From assembly GCA_021234155.1 (NCBI GenBank), contig JAJEKV010000380.1, positions 186,001 through 250,000 of the forward strand: a stretch of 64,000 nucleotides of DNA. The letters run 5' to 3'. Origin of the DNA: Isoetes taiwanensis (lineage: Eukaryota > Streptophyta > Lycopodiopsida > Isoetales > Isoetaceae). The notes under the pieces are model-generated. The model was not told where the DNA came from. It worked only from the letters and a program-made list of their open reading frames with translations, and did no database searches. The position numbers and the translations under genes were made by a program. This document shows positions 34,101-45,420 of the stretch, in pieces (the first letter of the stretch is position 1; every line of letters starts with the position of its first letter).

Positions 34101-36607
34101 TAGCCTCATAATTTTTCCATATTTTGGTCTGGACTTCCGGCCTTAATTAAGAGCTCTACGCAAACTACGATTAGAATAAGAGACCATCCATGGCACTAGC
34201 AATAAAGCATTGTCAAGTGGCCATTGCACTTCCTTGTGCAGCACTGATATCTAGTTCCTTGGCATATGGTGAAAACAATGAATATAACTATATTAGATGT
34301 GATCGAAAACACAAAGCTTAGTGCAGCTAGCTCGATTTTAAGTAGGGCTACAAAGGTTGTCATCACAAGGTAAGAAAATTATGAAGACCATAATGGATGT
34401 AATCTGCTTGCATGGAATTAACTCTGCAGAGGACTTTGTCAATAAAAATAGTGCAAGGATGCAGCTTCTAAACATCCTAATAGCATACCGATTGCAGATG
34501 CTTTTCTTCTATTGCAGCATAACCTTCAGAAGCCAGAACAAACAATGCTTCAACAGCTTCTCGACGAACAATAGAAACATCATCAATAAGCATATCTAGG
34601 ATCAGATCAAAACTAGCAAAAGCCATCTTCTCAGAATGTTTGCTAAGCTTGGATAAAGTCTTTATGACCTCTAACCTCACCTGCATAAAATCAGCAACAA
34701 AGATTAACACTGTTCTACAATGATCAACCTCTTCAACGTGCCTTTTTTTTAAAATACCTCATAAAATTCATCTTCAAGTGCATGTACAAAAGCCCCAGCA
34801 ATGGATTTTAATAGTAGCTCACGTTTATCATTTGTCATGTAATGACTGCTTCCATTTATGCCAATTATCGGTGCACTTTTAACCATTGGATGTGCATCAG
34901 GCACTATCTGTGATTTTTTCTTTGTGGTCTGGAGCATGACATCCTCGCTAACGTGTGTCATGAATCCAAGTACCTGGCATGCTTTCTGTCGTATTTTCAT
35001 GCTCATATCAGATAGCATAGTACATACCTTCAACAAAATCAAGTTGCAGGTTAATCTTACAAATCATTAAGCCAATTGATATTGTCTTCAAAATCAATTG
35101 CATGATTACTGATTTCCTAAAGAGTGCAAGACATGTTCCATATTAAGAAGGCGTTGTTTCCTCCTAGGTTGCTTTCGTACATTGACGTTTTTTTCCTTGT
35201 CCACAATCTATGTTAAATATCATAACAATAACCAGTAGAATGATTGGGAATATCAGCTGGGATGCATGACAGAGACTCTCTAACTGTGAAGTCTATAATG
35301 CAAAATGTGATCATGTTCTTGCGATCAACTTTATGCCCATGTGCATCTTGAAAGGACATACTGTATAATAAAAGACATGTTTTGGTCTCATAAACTATTC
35401 ATCCTTCCAATGACAATGATCAAAGTTTTCCACATGTTCTATACATCCATTAATACTTCTCTTGAAGAAGTGGTTTAATTATACCATTCAGGTATTTCAT
35501 TAGACCAACATTTTTATACAACATAAGCAGAAAAGATCTTGCATGATAAACAACTAACCTGTATAAATACATCATCAAGATCTTTTACCGAACCACAACC
35601 GTGCTCCAGTTGCTGTGTTTTCTCTAGACAGATACTTATCTGGTAAAGACATTGACCAACTTAACCAGTAGATAGAAGGCATCCTAACAATATAAGATAA
35701 AGTTATTACATCAAAGACACAAAAGCTTTTACATAATCTATGCACCTCAAATTCTTTGCCTCGCACCAAATATATAAGACACTTAAGGAAGTAAAGCAGC
35801 CATATAGGAGAAAATGTTATTTACCAGCTCTATTGTTGCAATTCGTACAGACTCTGAAAAATCCAGCAAAAGATCAATTGCTGGTCTGTACGAAAGAGAT
35901 GATAAACAAAAACCTTCTGTATATAAGTATATAGTACATCTAACTGCCGCTTCCCGTACAGAAGAATGAATATCCAAGAAGAAGGATTCAAGTAGACGTA
36001 ACAAAGCATCAGCCTTCCAACTAATCTCATTGCAGGTGTTCTTCTGCTCCAATGGTGATTTCATCCCTTCCTTGAAAGTGCTTACTAACAGCTTCAATGC
36101 CCATTCTCGGCATTTTGGGTGATTGTCTTTCAGCACTCCTAGAAGGACTATTCTGATTCTGCTAATATCAATAGGGAAATGCTGATTCAAAATGTACAAA
36201 GATCTCATTAGCTCAATTTTTACAGCATCATCTCCATTTACCTTTTCTAAAAAGCACGTCTCAAGGGTCGCCACTACAGATAGCGTCGCACCATAGGCAT
36301 TGTTATTATTATTTTCAAATTCTCTAAGAGCAACAAATGTCAAAACCTTTATCATGTCTTCTACCAACAAAGTATCATCTTCCTTACTCAGCTGCTCAGA
36401 AAGTGCTGTTCTGATAATACTTAAGAGCTTGCTGTCCCTAATAAATTTCAAATGCGAATTGATGGCAGAAGCCCCGTGCAGCCTTGAAGCTTTCTGAGGA
36501 TGCCTCAAAAGTCCAATGTTATTAAAAATGGTGGACTCTAAGAGTTCCATACTTCCCTTACACATGCCAAGGGTAGCCGAGCAACTGATGTCTTCGATAG
36601 CTTCCAT
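30831..36607 (-). CDS. Integrator complex subunit 4 / SIEL-like HEAT-repeat protein, 8 exons
   Basis: Exons (minus): 36607-35825, 35639-35559, 35027-34758, 34680-34489, 34034-33897, 33651-33562, 32681-32236, 31734-30831. All junctions are GT-AG, and the phases give 967 aa, close to INTS4/SIEL (about 930-960 aa). An in-frame TAA 12 nt upstream of the ATG supports the start. The N-terminal two-thirds is alpha-helical HEAT repeats (VRIATIEL, MKIRQKACQVLGFMTHVSED, VRLEVIKTLSKLSKHSEKMA, VSIVRREAVEALFVLASEG). The C-terminus includes PIRFTCGLSLGI and PGGYVLPISGE. Integrator processes snRNA 3' ends and attenuates transcription; the Arabidopsis homologue SIEL also binds SHORT-ROOT and affects its movement. 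The 3' end is duplicated in tandem just downstream. Family assignment is from memory of the domain pattern. Confidence 0.85.
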
Positions 36608-37033
36608 TGATTGCTGTTATTCAGCATAAACTTGAGCAACAGCTTCTCTGCGCAAAACATGCCTTCTTCCAAAATTTCTATACTCCCTGTTTCAGGACGA
36701 ACCAGGAATTTGAAGGTCGACTAGCCCAAAACATATTTTGGATTGCAAAAATGATATTCAGCAAGGTATTGGAAAGTCGAATACTCATATTCCACTTGTT
36801 TTCAGCGAATATCTAGTTTGCTAGATGATTTTGCCCCCGAAACTAGGGTATTTTAACTTGTATTTAACAAAAGTGTATTTTAGCAAGCTGAATACAATCC
36901 TCTAATCGAATACCTTAATTTGAATTTGAATTCCTTTTATTTATTTGCCAAAGACCTAGGTATCTGCCTCGTCCTTATGGCTAAACTAGTAATAGTGCCC
37001 AGCGTTGCTGGGCATAAATTAGGAACCTTTAAA
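36608..37033. other. Upstream region of the INTS4/SIEL gene
   Basis: No coding feature. Probably promoter and 5' UTR. No clear TATA box was identified. Confidence 0.35.
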
Positions 37034-37292
37034 TTCTCCCTTTATTCATTCTCTCTTTTTTCTTTTTTCTAACCCCCTTCTCCCTCCCTTTACCTTCCCT
37101 TCCCCTTCCCTTTTTTTTTCTCTCTTTTTCTGATCGCCTTTTTCCCTTCCTTTTTCCACTACCCTTTTTTTCTTTTCTTTTCCCCTTCCTCTTCCTCTTC
37201 CTTTTCCTTTTCTCTTTCCCATTTCCATGCATTTTTTTCGTTCTCTTTTGCTTACCTTTTCATGTGCCATTTTCTTCCTTTCCCCACCCTCT
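37034..37292. repeat. Long pyrimidine-rich tract
   Basis: About 260 bp of the plus strand is almost entirely C and T (CCCTT, CTCTTT and TTCC runs) with only scattered purines. The long Lys/Arg/Glu/Gly frames on the other strand are artefacts of this composition. Confidence 0.9.
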
Positions 37293-37370
37293 TTTAGAGA
37301 ACGACTTCCATAGTAGTGGATGCGATCAATACCGGACTTGTCATGTAAAGAAGAACTTTGTGGTTTGGCG

Positions 37371-38088
37371 GGGATAGGTTCAATCTGGCCAGACATTTTA
37401 TATGGAATCAATGTATATGAATTATACGATCCAAGACATATTTGTCATTATAAAACGTATAAAATACTGCAAAAAAAATTCGGCGTCGGAAAGATTTTAC
37501 AGTCTGTAAAACATCTAATAATGCAGCCGAAAGTTTTTCAGCGTGCCTTGAAACGGAAGGTTTCAGCGGTTTTTCTTTTTTTTTTTTTTTCTTTTTCTTT
37601 TTTTTTTCGCAAACTGAAACCCCGCTTTTGCGGCGTGAAAGTTTTTCACAGCGTCAGTAAAATAGAAGGTTTCGCGTCTGAAGGAAAAAAAAACCCAATC
37701 ACGTCTGACATTTAAAATTTGAATTTCAGCAGACGCGAAAATACTATAAACCGCAGCGTCGTGAAACTTTTTAAAGACATAAAAACTACATAAAGCGGGT
37801 AACAAAAAAATAATTTTTTTTTTTTTTTGCGAATTTGAAATTGAAAACCGGTCTGTGAAGTTTTAAAGCGTCTGCGCGAACGCCGATTTTTTTTCGTCAG
37901 ACGCGGATTTTATTAGTTCGCGTCTGTGAAAAACTTTCAGCGTCGCCATAAATCCCGGAAGGTTTCAGCGTTTGAATTTTTCCGGCCGGCGACCTTTTAA
38001 TACGTTAAATACGTATTTTATTAAAAAATATGTATTTTTTGACTTTATACGTCAGAAATTTGAATTTTATACGTACAGAACCTATCCC
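37371..38088. mobile_element. CpG-rich 718-bp segment bounded by 11-bp inverted repeats
   Basis: GGGATAGGTTC (37371-37381) and its complement (38078-38088) bound a segment unlike its surroundings. Motifs such as GAAGGTTTCAGCG, GTGAAA(A)CTTT, AGCGTCTG and CAGACGCG recur about ten times in both orientations, and there are long T runs at about 37568-37608 and 37818-37829. There is no ORF with known domains. It looks like a non-autonomous transposon with many internal short repeats, but the repeats bounding it are short and no target duplication was found. Confidence 0.5.
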
Positions 38089-39100
38089 TGGGTTGTGGCT
38101 GCTTTTGAAGATTTTGATGGGTACCTCAACAAAAAATTTGGTAGTCACTTTACAAAACAACATACTCCTAAGCTCGAGACATGTATCAGAATATGAAGAA
38201 CAACTAGTGATGCCTTGTAGTTTGATAATGCTTTCGTATTTTAGATAACTAGATTTTGGTGTCCATTGTAAATGGGGATGTGCCATTTTCTTTTAGAGCC
38301 AGATGATTCTGAAACTAGACTAGTTTTCACAGGTTTTATTGAAAGTTTATCATAGGTTTTACAGACTCTGCCCATGTTTCAATTTTTGCTTGTGACCCAC
38401 AATGACTTTACAAAGCTAATAAAAGCTCTCGTTAAACTATATTACTATAATTGTAACTGTTGATTCTTTGTTTTCAAGCCTTTGCAAAATGCTTATGAAT
38501 GGCATCAAACTATTTGCAAATCATTGCATCTGTATACTTGGCAACATCGAGCTCTTTGAGAGCTCCCTTAATCCCTGGGGACTTCACCATTAAGAACCTG
38601 TATAGACCAACTTCGTGACTGGTAGGGGGGGTTTTAATTGGCAAAGGAGTCCGTAGACGGGCGGGATGGTTGTATGGAAAAACTTATTCTAGCAGTACTC
38701 CAAACGTTAGGGGTGGTGGGCGGGAAATGGCGCTCCCGCATGGATCCGGGTAGGGGTATAGGGCTTCTTATTTGGATCCACAGCCTCGTATATCAATAGC
38801 AGTGCGTAATCTAGTGCTTAATGCAGATGAAATTTGTGCTTTTTCTTGCAATCTACTGGACAAATTGAGCACCTTGAAAGGAGTTTTTGTGGAAGGGCAT
38901 TTGCAGCTATTTGTGGTTCAAAATCTTACATTCCTCTTGTTCATAAGCACCCATTTTTTATTTTTACTTTGACTCTTGTGTGATTTTCAATTTGCAGGTT
39001 AAAGCACATCATCGTTTAACGGGAAATAGTGGTTTGTATTGCTGCTGGAAATGGTGATGTTATTGAGATTGGCTTTATCATAGTGAAGAATAACATATTA
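38089..39100. other. No confirmed gene
   Basis: Intergenic DNA before the transposase-like pseudogene. G-rich stretches at 38620-38760 (GGTAGGGGGGG, GGTGGTGGGCGGG) stand out from the AT-rich surroundings but have no assigned role. Confidence 0.35.
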
Positions 39101-40236
39101 TTTCTTTGATTTGAGGCGTGAGTTGGAGCTCGATGGGTTGGAGGAGCTAGAGGAAAGACTTTTGTTTTTTGGTGAAAAGAAATTGCCATTGTCCAAGAGG
39201 CAAGAAGATAGATATAAATTTGTATGCACCGAGGTTAGATAAGAATAGTAGGTTGTGAAGATCAAGATGGGCACCCCGAGGTTGGCGATCATCCCAAGAA
39301 AAAGAAGAAGACTAGTACTTTCCGAGGTTGAGGAAGAGATCAATGTAGACGACTATACAATTGAGGTTGAAGGGGTAGATGGCATTGGTAAAGCTGGTCA
39401 AGACTTCAATGTAGCTTGTGAGGCACCGAATTTGCTAGGTTGCTTTCCAAGAAAGCCTCAAGCGGCTCAAACAAACAGTGGAAACATGCCTATAGGAAGT
39501 ACAAAATGAAAATGAAGAATAATGGCAAAACAGACCGATTTGAGATTATGTCCATGGATGTAAATGGAGGAGCAGTTTTCAGTTTGTGGTGTGTAGAATG
39601 TGACATGAAATATGGCAAAGGGGGAGAAGATATGATGTATAATTTCACCGCTCGGCACTTGGAAACCAAGGAGCACAAATTGAACTTCATAAAGCATAGA
39701 CAAGGTCTTGAAAATAATCCAGATAGTGAACCACATCTTAAAAGTCATGAAGAAGTTGTGGCTGAGAATAGGGCAGCAGTGGAGCTTTGCATGTCAACAA
39801 AAGTCACCCCATTTGTTGAGCAATATCAAGTAAAGTTTGAGTTGTTTGAGGACACCGTAGGAGGCTATGCGAAGAGTGAAGAGATTTGCATTAAGTGAAT
39901 GACTTGCAATAGGGCCCTTCTTCTATTTCCAAATAGAGGGGACCTAATTGACAACATGAAGGAACATATTAAAAGTAATAGACATGTTGCTGCTAAGGAA
40001 AAGAAAGAGAACAAGGAGAACAAGTGCAATGAACCAAAAAAAGGTGGCAGACCAGCAAAGGAAGTCAATGGGCCTGGGCAAAAGAGCATGCTTACTTATT
40101 TCACCAAAGGTAGTGCAGTGGCTTATGCACAAAAATCTTTCCTATGACAGCGATTAATTGCTTTGAAATGATTAGTTTATTGCTTTGATGTTATTGTCTA
40201 GCATGCTTAAATGTTATTGAGAACAAAATCTTAATG

Positions 40237-40244
40237 GCACCTCT
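40237..40244. repeat. Target-site duplication (left) of nested transposon
   Basis: GCACCTCT, identical to 42364-42371. Removing the element and one copy rejoins an open exon (NGTSSSIVNVESQGSS). Confidence 0.93.
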
Positions 40245-42363
40245 CTTGGTTCGGGAAATTCCCCGGAATAAGCGCAAGCTACCGTACAAAATGAAAAAAA
40301 GTCTTGTCACTAAAAAGTTCGTCGGATCCACTCCGAAAAAAAAAATGCCTTTTAGGAAAAAGACGTGGGACATTTTAAGAGGCGGAAATTTGACAATGCC
40401 TAATTTTTTTAATCGGAGTTCTGACGAGACACGAATTTCGCTTTTAGGTTTTAGGTTTTGCCTACGATTTTTTAGGGCTTATTTTTGCTTCATACTTACA
40501 GGAGGGGGACGGAGGGCGCTAACAGGGCGGCCAGCTGCCTCCCTCCATCCGGATTAACTCATTAGCTCTGCTTCTCCCTCTGTTTTCTAATTTTTCCTTC
40601 ATGGCGGGCGGCTTGCGTGCGGGCAGGAGAAGGGAGAAGGAAGGGAGGATCGATTAAAGGATAGGCTGGCGCTGGCATTTGGAGGCAATGGCATTTTCAA
40701 AATCTAGAAAGCAACACCGCATCTTTGGATGGATGCTGGGTGTATTATCTCTTTCATTTCGTTTTTTTTCTTCCTACGACCAGCAGGTGATCTTTGAAGG
40801 CTGGAATATGTATGCAATGTGGTCTACCACTGCCATCGGTTTCTAGATTTTTTGCGCTGCTGCTAAAGTGGAGGCCAGTCTATTTTTTACCCTCTTATGC
40901 CCAGATAGATTCCCAAAGCATTCTGAGAAGGTGCTTCTGATTTTGTTATATCTTATATTTATATTGGTGTAGCTTTTGTTTACTAATGTTTACTAATGCA
41001 AGTGGCAGGAACCGATTGATTTTGCAAGTGAAATCTCAAGTTCTAATATGAGGTGAGCAACTCATGTTCTTCTAGGAATGCCCTGCATTTTGGACCCTTC
41101 TTAAAAGCTCGACCCGAAATGTTTGTTGGTTTTTCTTTTATTTGTTTGTTTCTATATTCTGCTATATTTTATTTCAAGGTCTACCCATGTTTATTGCGGT
41201 GTGGGAGCAAAATGTGATTTTGCAAAGGAAATTTCAAGTTCTAACAGGAGGAGAGGTGAGCAACTCATGTTCTTATTGGTCATGCCATTGCTTAATGCCT
41301 TATTTCTGCTCTGGACCCTCTTTAAAAAGCTGGACCAGAAATGTTATTGGTATTTCTTCCATTGTTTCTTCTCTATTTTGCTACATTTTATATTAGTGTA
41401 TCCATGTTTACTGCAGGTGATAGAACAAATCGATTTTGCAACGGAAATTTCAAGAATTGCTAAGAGAAGGTGAGCAACTCATGTTAGTTTAGTCATGCCA
41501 TTTGGCTTAAAATATAAATGCCCTGTTTTTTATCTTATCTTATAAAAGCTTGGAGAAAGACCATACACTAATGTTTATGAGCTTATGAGATATGGAAGTT
41601 TTAGGTTGGCTAGGAAATTTATGATTGCTAAGATTGAATATTATTAGACCTAGTCTGCACATATAAAACTCTAAAATGACGGTTGTACCCATAAAGTTAT
41701 GGGCATTAATTTATTTGCCCTACTATCACTTGAGCTCACAAGTTTTATGTATGGGAAAATAGCCATCCACTATTGAAGCAAATTTATGATTAGATTTATT
41801 TGCATTTTATGTTTTGAACTTGTAATATTTTCTTGAATGGATTTCTAGATATAATTGGATGCCGTTGTTCCTTTATTGGATGCCTGTTGTTGTTGCAGGA
41901 TATATACTTATAAATATATGCTATGTATTTTCTTTAGGTAAATCCAATGGCACCTTGCAAAAAGATGTCACGTTTTGGAGCTCGAAAGGACAAGAACCAA
42001 ACATCTATTCTAGAATTGGCTGTATTCCAACATGAGGTTGAGGTTACGCAGGACCCATTTGTAGCTGCTGCAACTGTTTTGCTATTGAATATAAACATGT
42101 TTCTCTTATTTCTTGGGGGCATTATTATGTATACTTTATTTACATTGAATATGTATTCTAATGTATGGTTTTGATTTTAAGTATCAAATTTGCTTGCTGG
42201 TTTATAATTTGTAAGAAACCATAGGCAAGATCTTAAATTGTAGGAAATTAGCTTATTGATTTTAAAATCAAAGGAAATTGTAGGCAGGAATTAGGAATTA
42301 ACAGGTTGCTCTACAAAGTACAGGAAATTTTCCTTTAGTAGTCTAAAAATTTCCCGAACCAAG
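40245..42363. mobile_element. 2119-bp DNA transposon nested in the transposase pseudogene
   Basis: Perfect 16-bp terminal inverted repeats (CTTGGTTCGGGAAATT at 40245-40260, complement at 42348-42363) and a perfect 8-bp target duplication (GCACCTCT) prove an insertion. The 8-bp duplication is typical of hAT, P and Merlin superfamilies; the terminus does not begin with the usual hAT CA. No transposase is encoded, so it is non-autonomous. The interior contains a GC-rich leader-like stretch (40500-40680), an ATG frame (MAFSKSRKQHRIFGWMLG, 40688), three exon-like repeats (41010-41475) and a last open stretch (MAPCKKMSRFGARKDKNQTS, 41947). This suggests a captured multi-exon gene fragment. Intact ends point to a recent insertion relative to the decayed host gene. 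Confidence 0.93.
41010..41475 (+). repeat. Three tandem exon-like modules inside the nested transposon
   Basis: Three units at about 41010, 41200 and 41417 (period about 190-215 bp) share GATTTTGCAA(G/A/C)(T/G)GAAAT(C/T)TCAAG, then GGTGAGCAACTCATGTT, and the first two also share TGGACCC...TTAAAA(A)GCT(C/G)GACC(C/A)GAAATG. Each open stretch (for example IDFASEISSSN, CDFAKEISSSNRRRG, IDFATEISRIAKRR) ends at a donor-like G|GTGAGC, and the first and third are preceded by CAG. Duplicated exons of a captured gene are the simplest reading. The gene is not recognised. Confidence 0.75.
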
Positions 42364-42371
42364 GCACCTCT
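42364..42371. repeat. Target-site duplication (right) of nested transposon
   Basis: GCACCTCT, identical to 40237-40244. Confidence 0.93.
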
Positions 42372-44828
42372 TCAAGCATTGTAAATGTTGAGTCACAAGG
42401 TAGTTCTTCAAGTAAGTTTTTCGCACCTCTTCAATATCTCTTTTATCCATAAATGCTAGAGGTATGATGGTTTTCTTCCTATTTGTTTCATTTTTGTCAT
42501 AAAAAAAACAGGAAGTGAGTATTTGGCTTCCCTTTGTTGGGGTTTTTGGCAATTAGAGTATAGGTATGGTACAAAGAAGAGGGATTTGAGGCCTTATCTA
42601 GATGATTCAAAGGCTGGTTATTGTTGGTACTCTGAACCAAAGCTCAAAGCAAAGTTTCAGATTGGTGATGAGGTAGTTGAGGTTGATGGAGCATTTAGGC
42701 ATGTGAGCTGTTGTAGAGTCAATATAGATGGTAAAAGGTTTCCAATGTTCATATTGTGCATTAATTCCCAAAGAGAGGGACTTTCGTATGAGAGTATACA
42801 GACAAGATGGAAAAACAATAGAGAGAGGTTAGCATGATACAAAGACATGTACAAGGGTAGACTTTCTTACATATACAGAGCTGCTTAACATGGCTAAGGA
42901 CAGCAGGCTTGAAAATAGATTCTTGAAGAAGGAGTTGACTTTCTCAAAGAAAAGAAATGTGGCTTTGTCTATGAAGATTAGAACCTTACGAGAAAGTTTG
43001 AGTGAGTCGATGATTAGAAAAGATGTGAGGAAGTTTTGCAGTGACATAAGGGAGGCTCACTCACAAGGAAAGTTTGATGGTAAAGCAGCCTTATGGAACT
43101 TCCTTACTGACATTGCTCAAAACATTTTGAGGCCGGGACATAAGAAACGTTATAATCAGACAACTAAAGAATTGTTTGAGACCATTAGAATTTGGGGTGG
43201 AAAGAGGATGCATAATTTCTTAACCATGAACTTCTGTGGTCCTAGTTTATCAACCACAATGCGGTCCACTCGAAAAAATTTTACTTACGGGGTTGGCATA
43301 GTGGAAGTAACGTTTATTCATTTAGCAAAGGTATATGCCAAGCATATGGCAGATCTTGGCTTAAAAGTCGGATGTATTCCCACTCTTGTTGCGAGAAGAT
43401 GAAGCTTGATCCATAAAGAGGTCCTCGTATCTTTGGAATGCAAAGGACGATTGTTTGGTAGGTTTTGTGGCATTTTGGAGAACCATGCATGTGAGCCAAG
43501 TTTCATTGTGTTGGAGGTTGGAAGGTGGAGGAAAGGTTACAAGAAGATAGTTGATGCTTTTGAAAAGAACGTTATAGCACATTATGCTCGTGTTTTCATT
43601 ATAAATCCATTGCAAAGCTTGTCTTGGCCATACAACTAACATGCAACAAGTTTGATAGTAGAGCAGTGAGAGCTCAATGGGAAATAATACAAGTTTTTTT
43701 GGACTTGCATTTGAGGCAAGTTTTGGGGCCATTAGTTGGCCATAGCTCGGATGGAGATGCATGTAGACGGTGTTGCATGCTGGAAGATTATACAAGTGTG
43801 AAGGATGCAGGAACAAGATACGGGATTCCGTGGGAAGGTTGGGTTTTTACTGCAGCAAAGAGGAAAGATGGCAGCATTCAAGGCTTGCATGATCAGAATT
43901 TTATACACAATGGGAAGAAGTTAATCAACCCACTTGATAACGCAGCCAAGAGACTCTATTTAGGTGAAGATCTATGACATTTGGCACGTCTTCCATGCTT
44001 TCCAAGGAGAACATGATCTTCAAATTGGAGATATAGAAAGGAAGGATAGACAAAATTGGAGGGCAGCCCAACGGATTGCTTCATGGAAGGTTCAGTCTTG
44101 TCTACATAAACTACAAGATCCATCTAATTCTCCTCCAATGCAGACTCTTGGAACTGAAACCTACTGTTCAGTTGTGGCCTTATATATTGACATATTCCTA
44201 TCACCCCATATGGGCCTATGGTCTCGTGTTAAGGCATCATCTACAGTCTCATTCTTCTTCAGGTAATTGCTCATTGTGGTCATGTGGCTTATTGCTCATA
44301 TGGTCTTATTGGCTTATTGCTAAGATTTTTGTTTGGTTTGTTGCAATCTCAAAGGTTGTGGAGGCTGTGGATAATTAGGCATCCAACACACACTTTGAAG
44401 ATGAACTTTATAAGCCGTGAGACTTTTCTTGACATACAGTTATCATGTCATTTTGTGATGTTGATAAATTATTTCAGAGAAAAATGCAATGACATTTCTC
44501 TTCCCTTGAGTGGCACGGGTTCAGATTCTTATGGATTTTTTTTTAGTAAAGTGGGCGGCATGATCCAAAATGAAAGGTCATATACTGGTGCAGACTTGCT
44601 TGAAACAGTAAGTTCTTTGAATAGAGTGGCAGAGTTTCAAGCTCTTGGGAAATTGTTGTTCCCTGCTACCCATTTGAAGCAAGAAAACATATGGCAGGTT
44701 TTAGAAAAGAAGGCTAGACTTGATGGTAAGGAAATCATTTGTGATCTAGGAGATTACAGCATGGTAGACAATGTAGACAAAATTGTGCATGCTTTAAAGG
44801 AAGGTATGAAAGAAGCACAGGGTATGGT

Positions 44829-44925
44829 TGGGGGGTTTCGCCCGCAAAAAGCCGTATACAAGGGGGTTTTAGTCGACCCCGTGATTGCCATATGCTCTAT
44901 ATAAAGGGGTGAAGCCCCCAGGCCT
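44829..44925. repeat. Short GC-rich imperfect inverted repeat
   Basis: GGGGGGTTTCGCCC near 44829 pairs imperfectly with GGGGTGAAGCCCCC near 44908-44921. Between them lies GGGGTTTTAGTCGACCCC, a hairpin of its own, and CTATATAAA. It coincides with the end of the transposase homology and could be a remnant element terminus. Confidence 0.3.
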
Positions 44926-45267
44926 TAATCGAAACTTCTGGCTATTTCGGCCGCAAGGGAAGGGACTAGAAAAAGAACAAGCAAATGCAGCAGCAGGGGA
45001 AGCCATTTTGGCCCATTTCGGCAGTAGGGAAAACCTAATTGGGGATAAAAAGAACCTAACAAATATTTTGTTTTTTCTTTCAACCCCAAAGTATCCAACA
45101 TAAGAAGCATTAGATATCGTACGATGTGTTTACTATCTAATGAGACGTTAGATCCGTGCATCTATCGAACCATGCCCTTCTATAACAAGTTCAAAAACCT
45201 TATATCCTTCAAACCTTTGGAATTCAGCTTGCATTATCCTTGAAAAAAACTTCATCTATAGTATTGT

Positions 45268-45420
45268 GTTCATTTGGATTGCAACATAACCAAAAGCCTT
45301 TGCTCATGCCACTTTACATGTTCATTTAGATTGCAACATAGCCAAAAGCCTTTGCTCACACCACTTTACACTGTCAATGCCATAATGTTTCTTTGGATTG
45401 CAATATAACCAATGTTCCCA
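45268..45420 (+). repeat. Tandem repeat, period about 52-67 bp, 2.5 copies
   Basis: GTTCATTT(G/A)GATTGCAACATA(A/G)CC with AAAAGCCTTTGCTCA(T/C)(G/A)CCACTTTACA starts at 45268 and 45320. A shortened third copy begins at 45387 (GTTTCTTTGGATTGCAATATAACC). Confidence 0.8.

Larger units (their letters stand above)
39104..44830 (+). pseudogene. Zinc-finger / AT-hook / P-element-like transposase, decayed and split by another transposon
   Basis: Open blocks in order: DLRRELELDGLEELEERLLF (39104-39235); two C-x2-C...H-x4-5-H motifs (LWCVECD...HLETKEH; then, across a TGA at 39896-39898, TCNRALL...HIKSNRH); an AT-hook-like GGRPAKEV (about 40044); after the insertion at 40245-42363, exon 42372-42416, a GT-AG intron, and exon 42511 onward with ASLCWGFWQLEYRYGT. 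A coiled-coil follows (LENRFLKKELTFSKKRN), then GPSLSTTMRSTRKNF, a frameshifted LVAxEDE near 43390, GHSSDGDACRR (43738-43770), FIHNGKKLINPLDNAAKRLYLG, DIERKDRQNWRAAQRI, and SDSYGFFFSKVGGM (44523-44565). I infer a DDE/RNase H-like core with the first D in EDE and the second in SSDGD. The acidic residue expected before FFSK is replaced by G. At least five frameshifts or stops. Relatedness to P/THAP transposases is an inference. Confidence 0.55.

Noticed and set aside
35640-35769. An upstream extension of INTS4/SIEL exon 2
   Set aside because: The longer frame reads through the intron. The acceptor at 35639/35640 gives a 27-codon exon in phase with both neighbours.
37029-37411. Long minus-strand ORF rich in Lys, Arg, Glu and Gly
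   Set aside because: It is the translation of a homopurine strand and not a protein gene.
43361-43816. Minus-strand 151-codon frame
   Set aside because: Antisense shadow of the transposase-like pseudogene, which has clearly better protein character on the plus strand.
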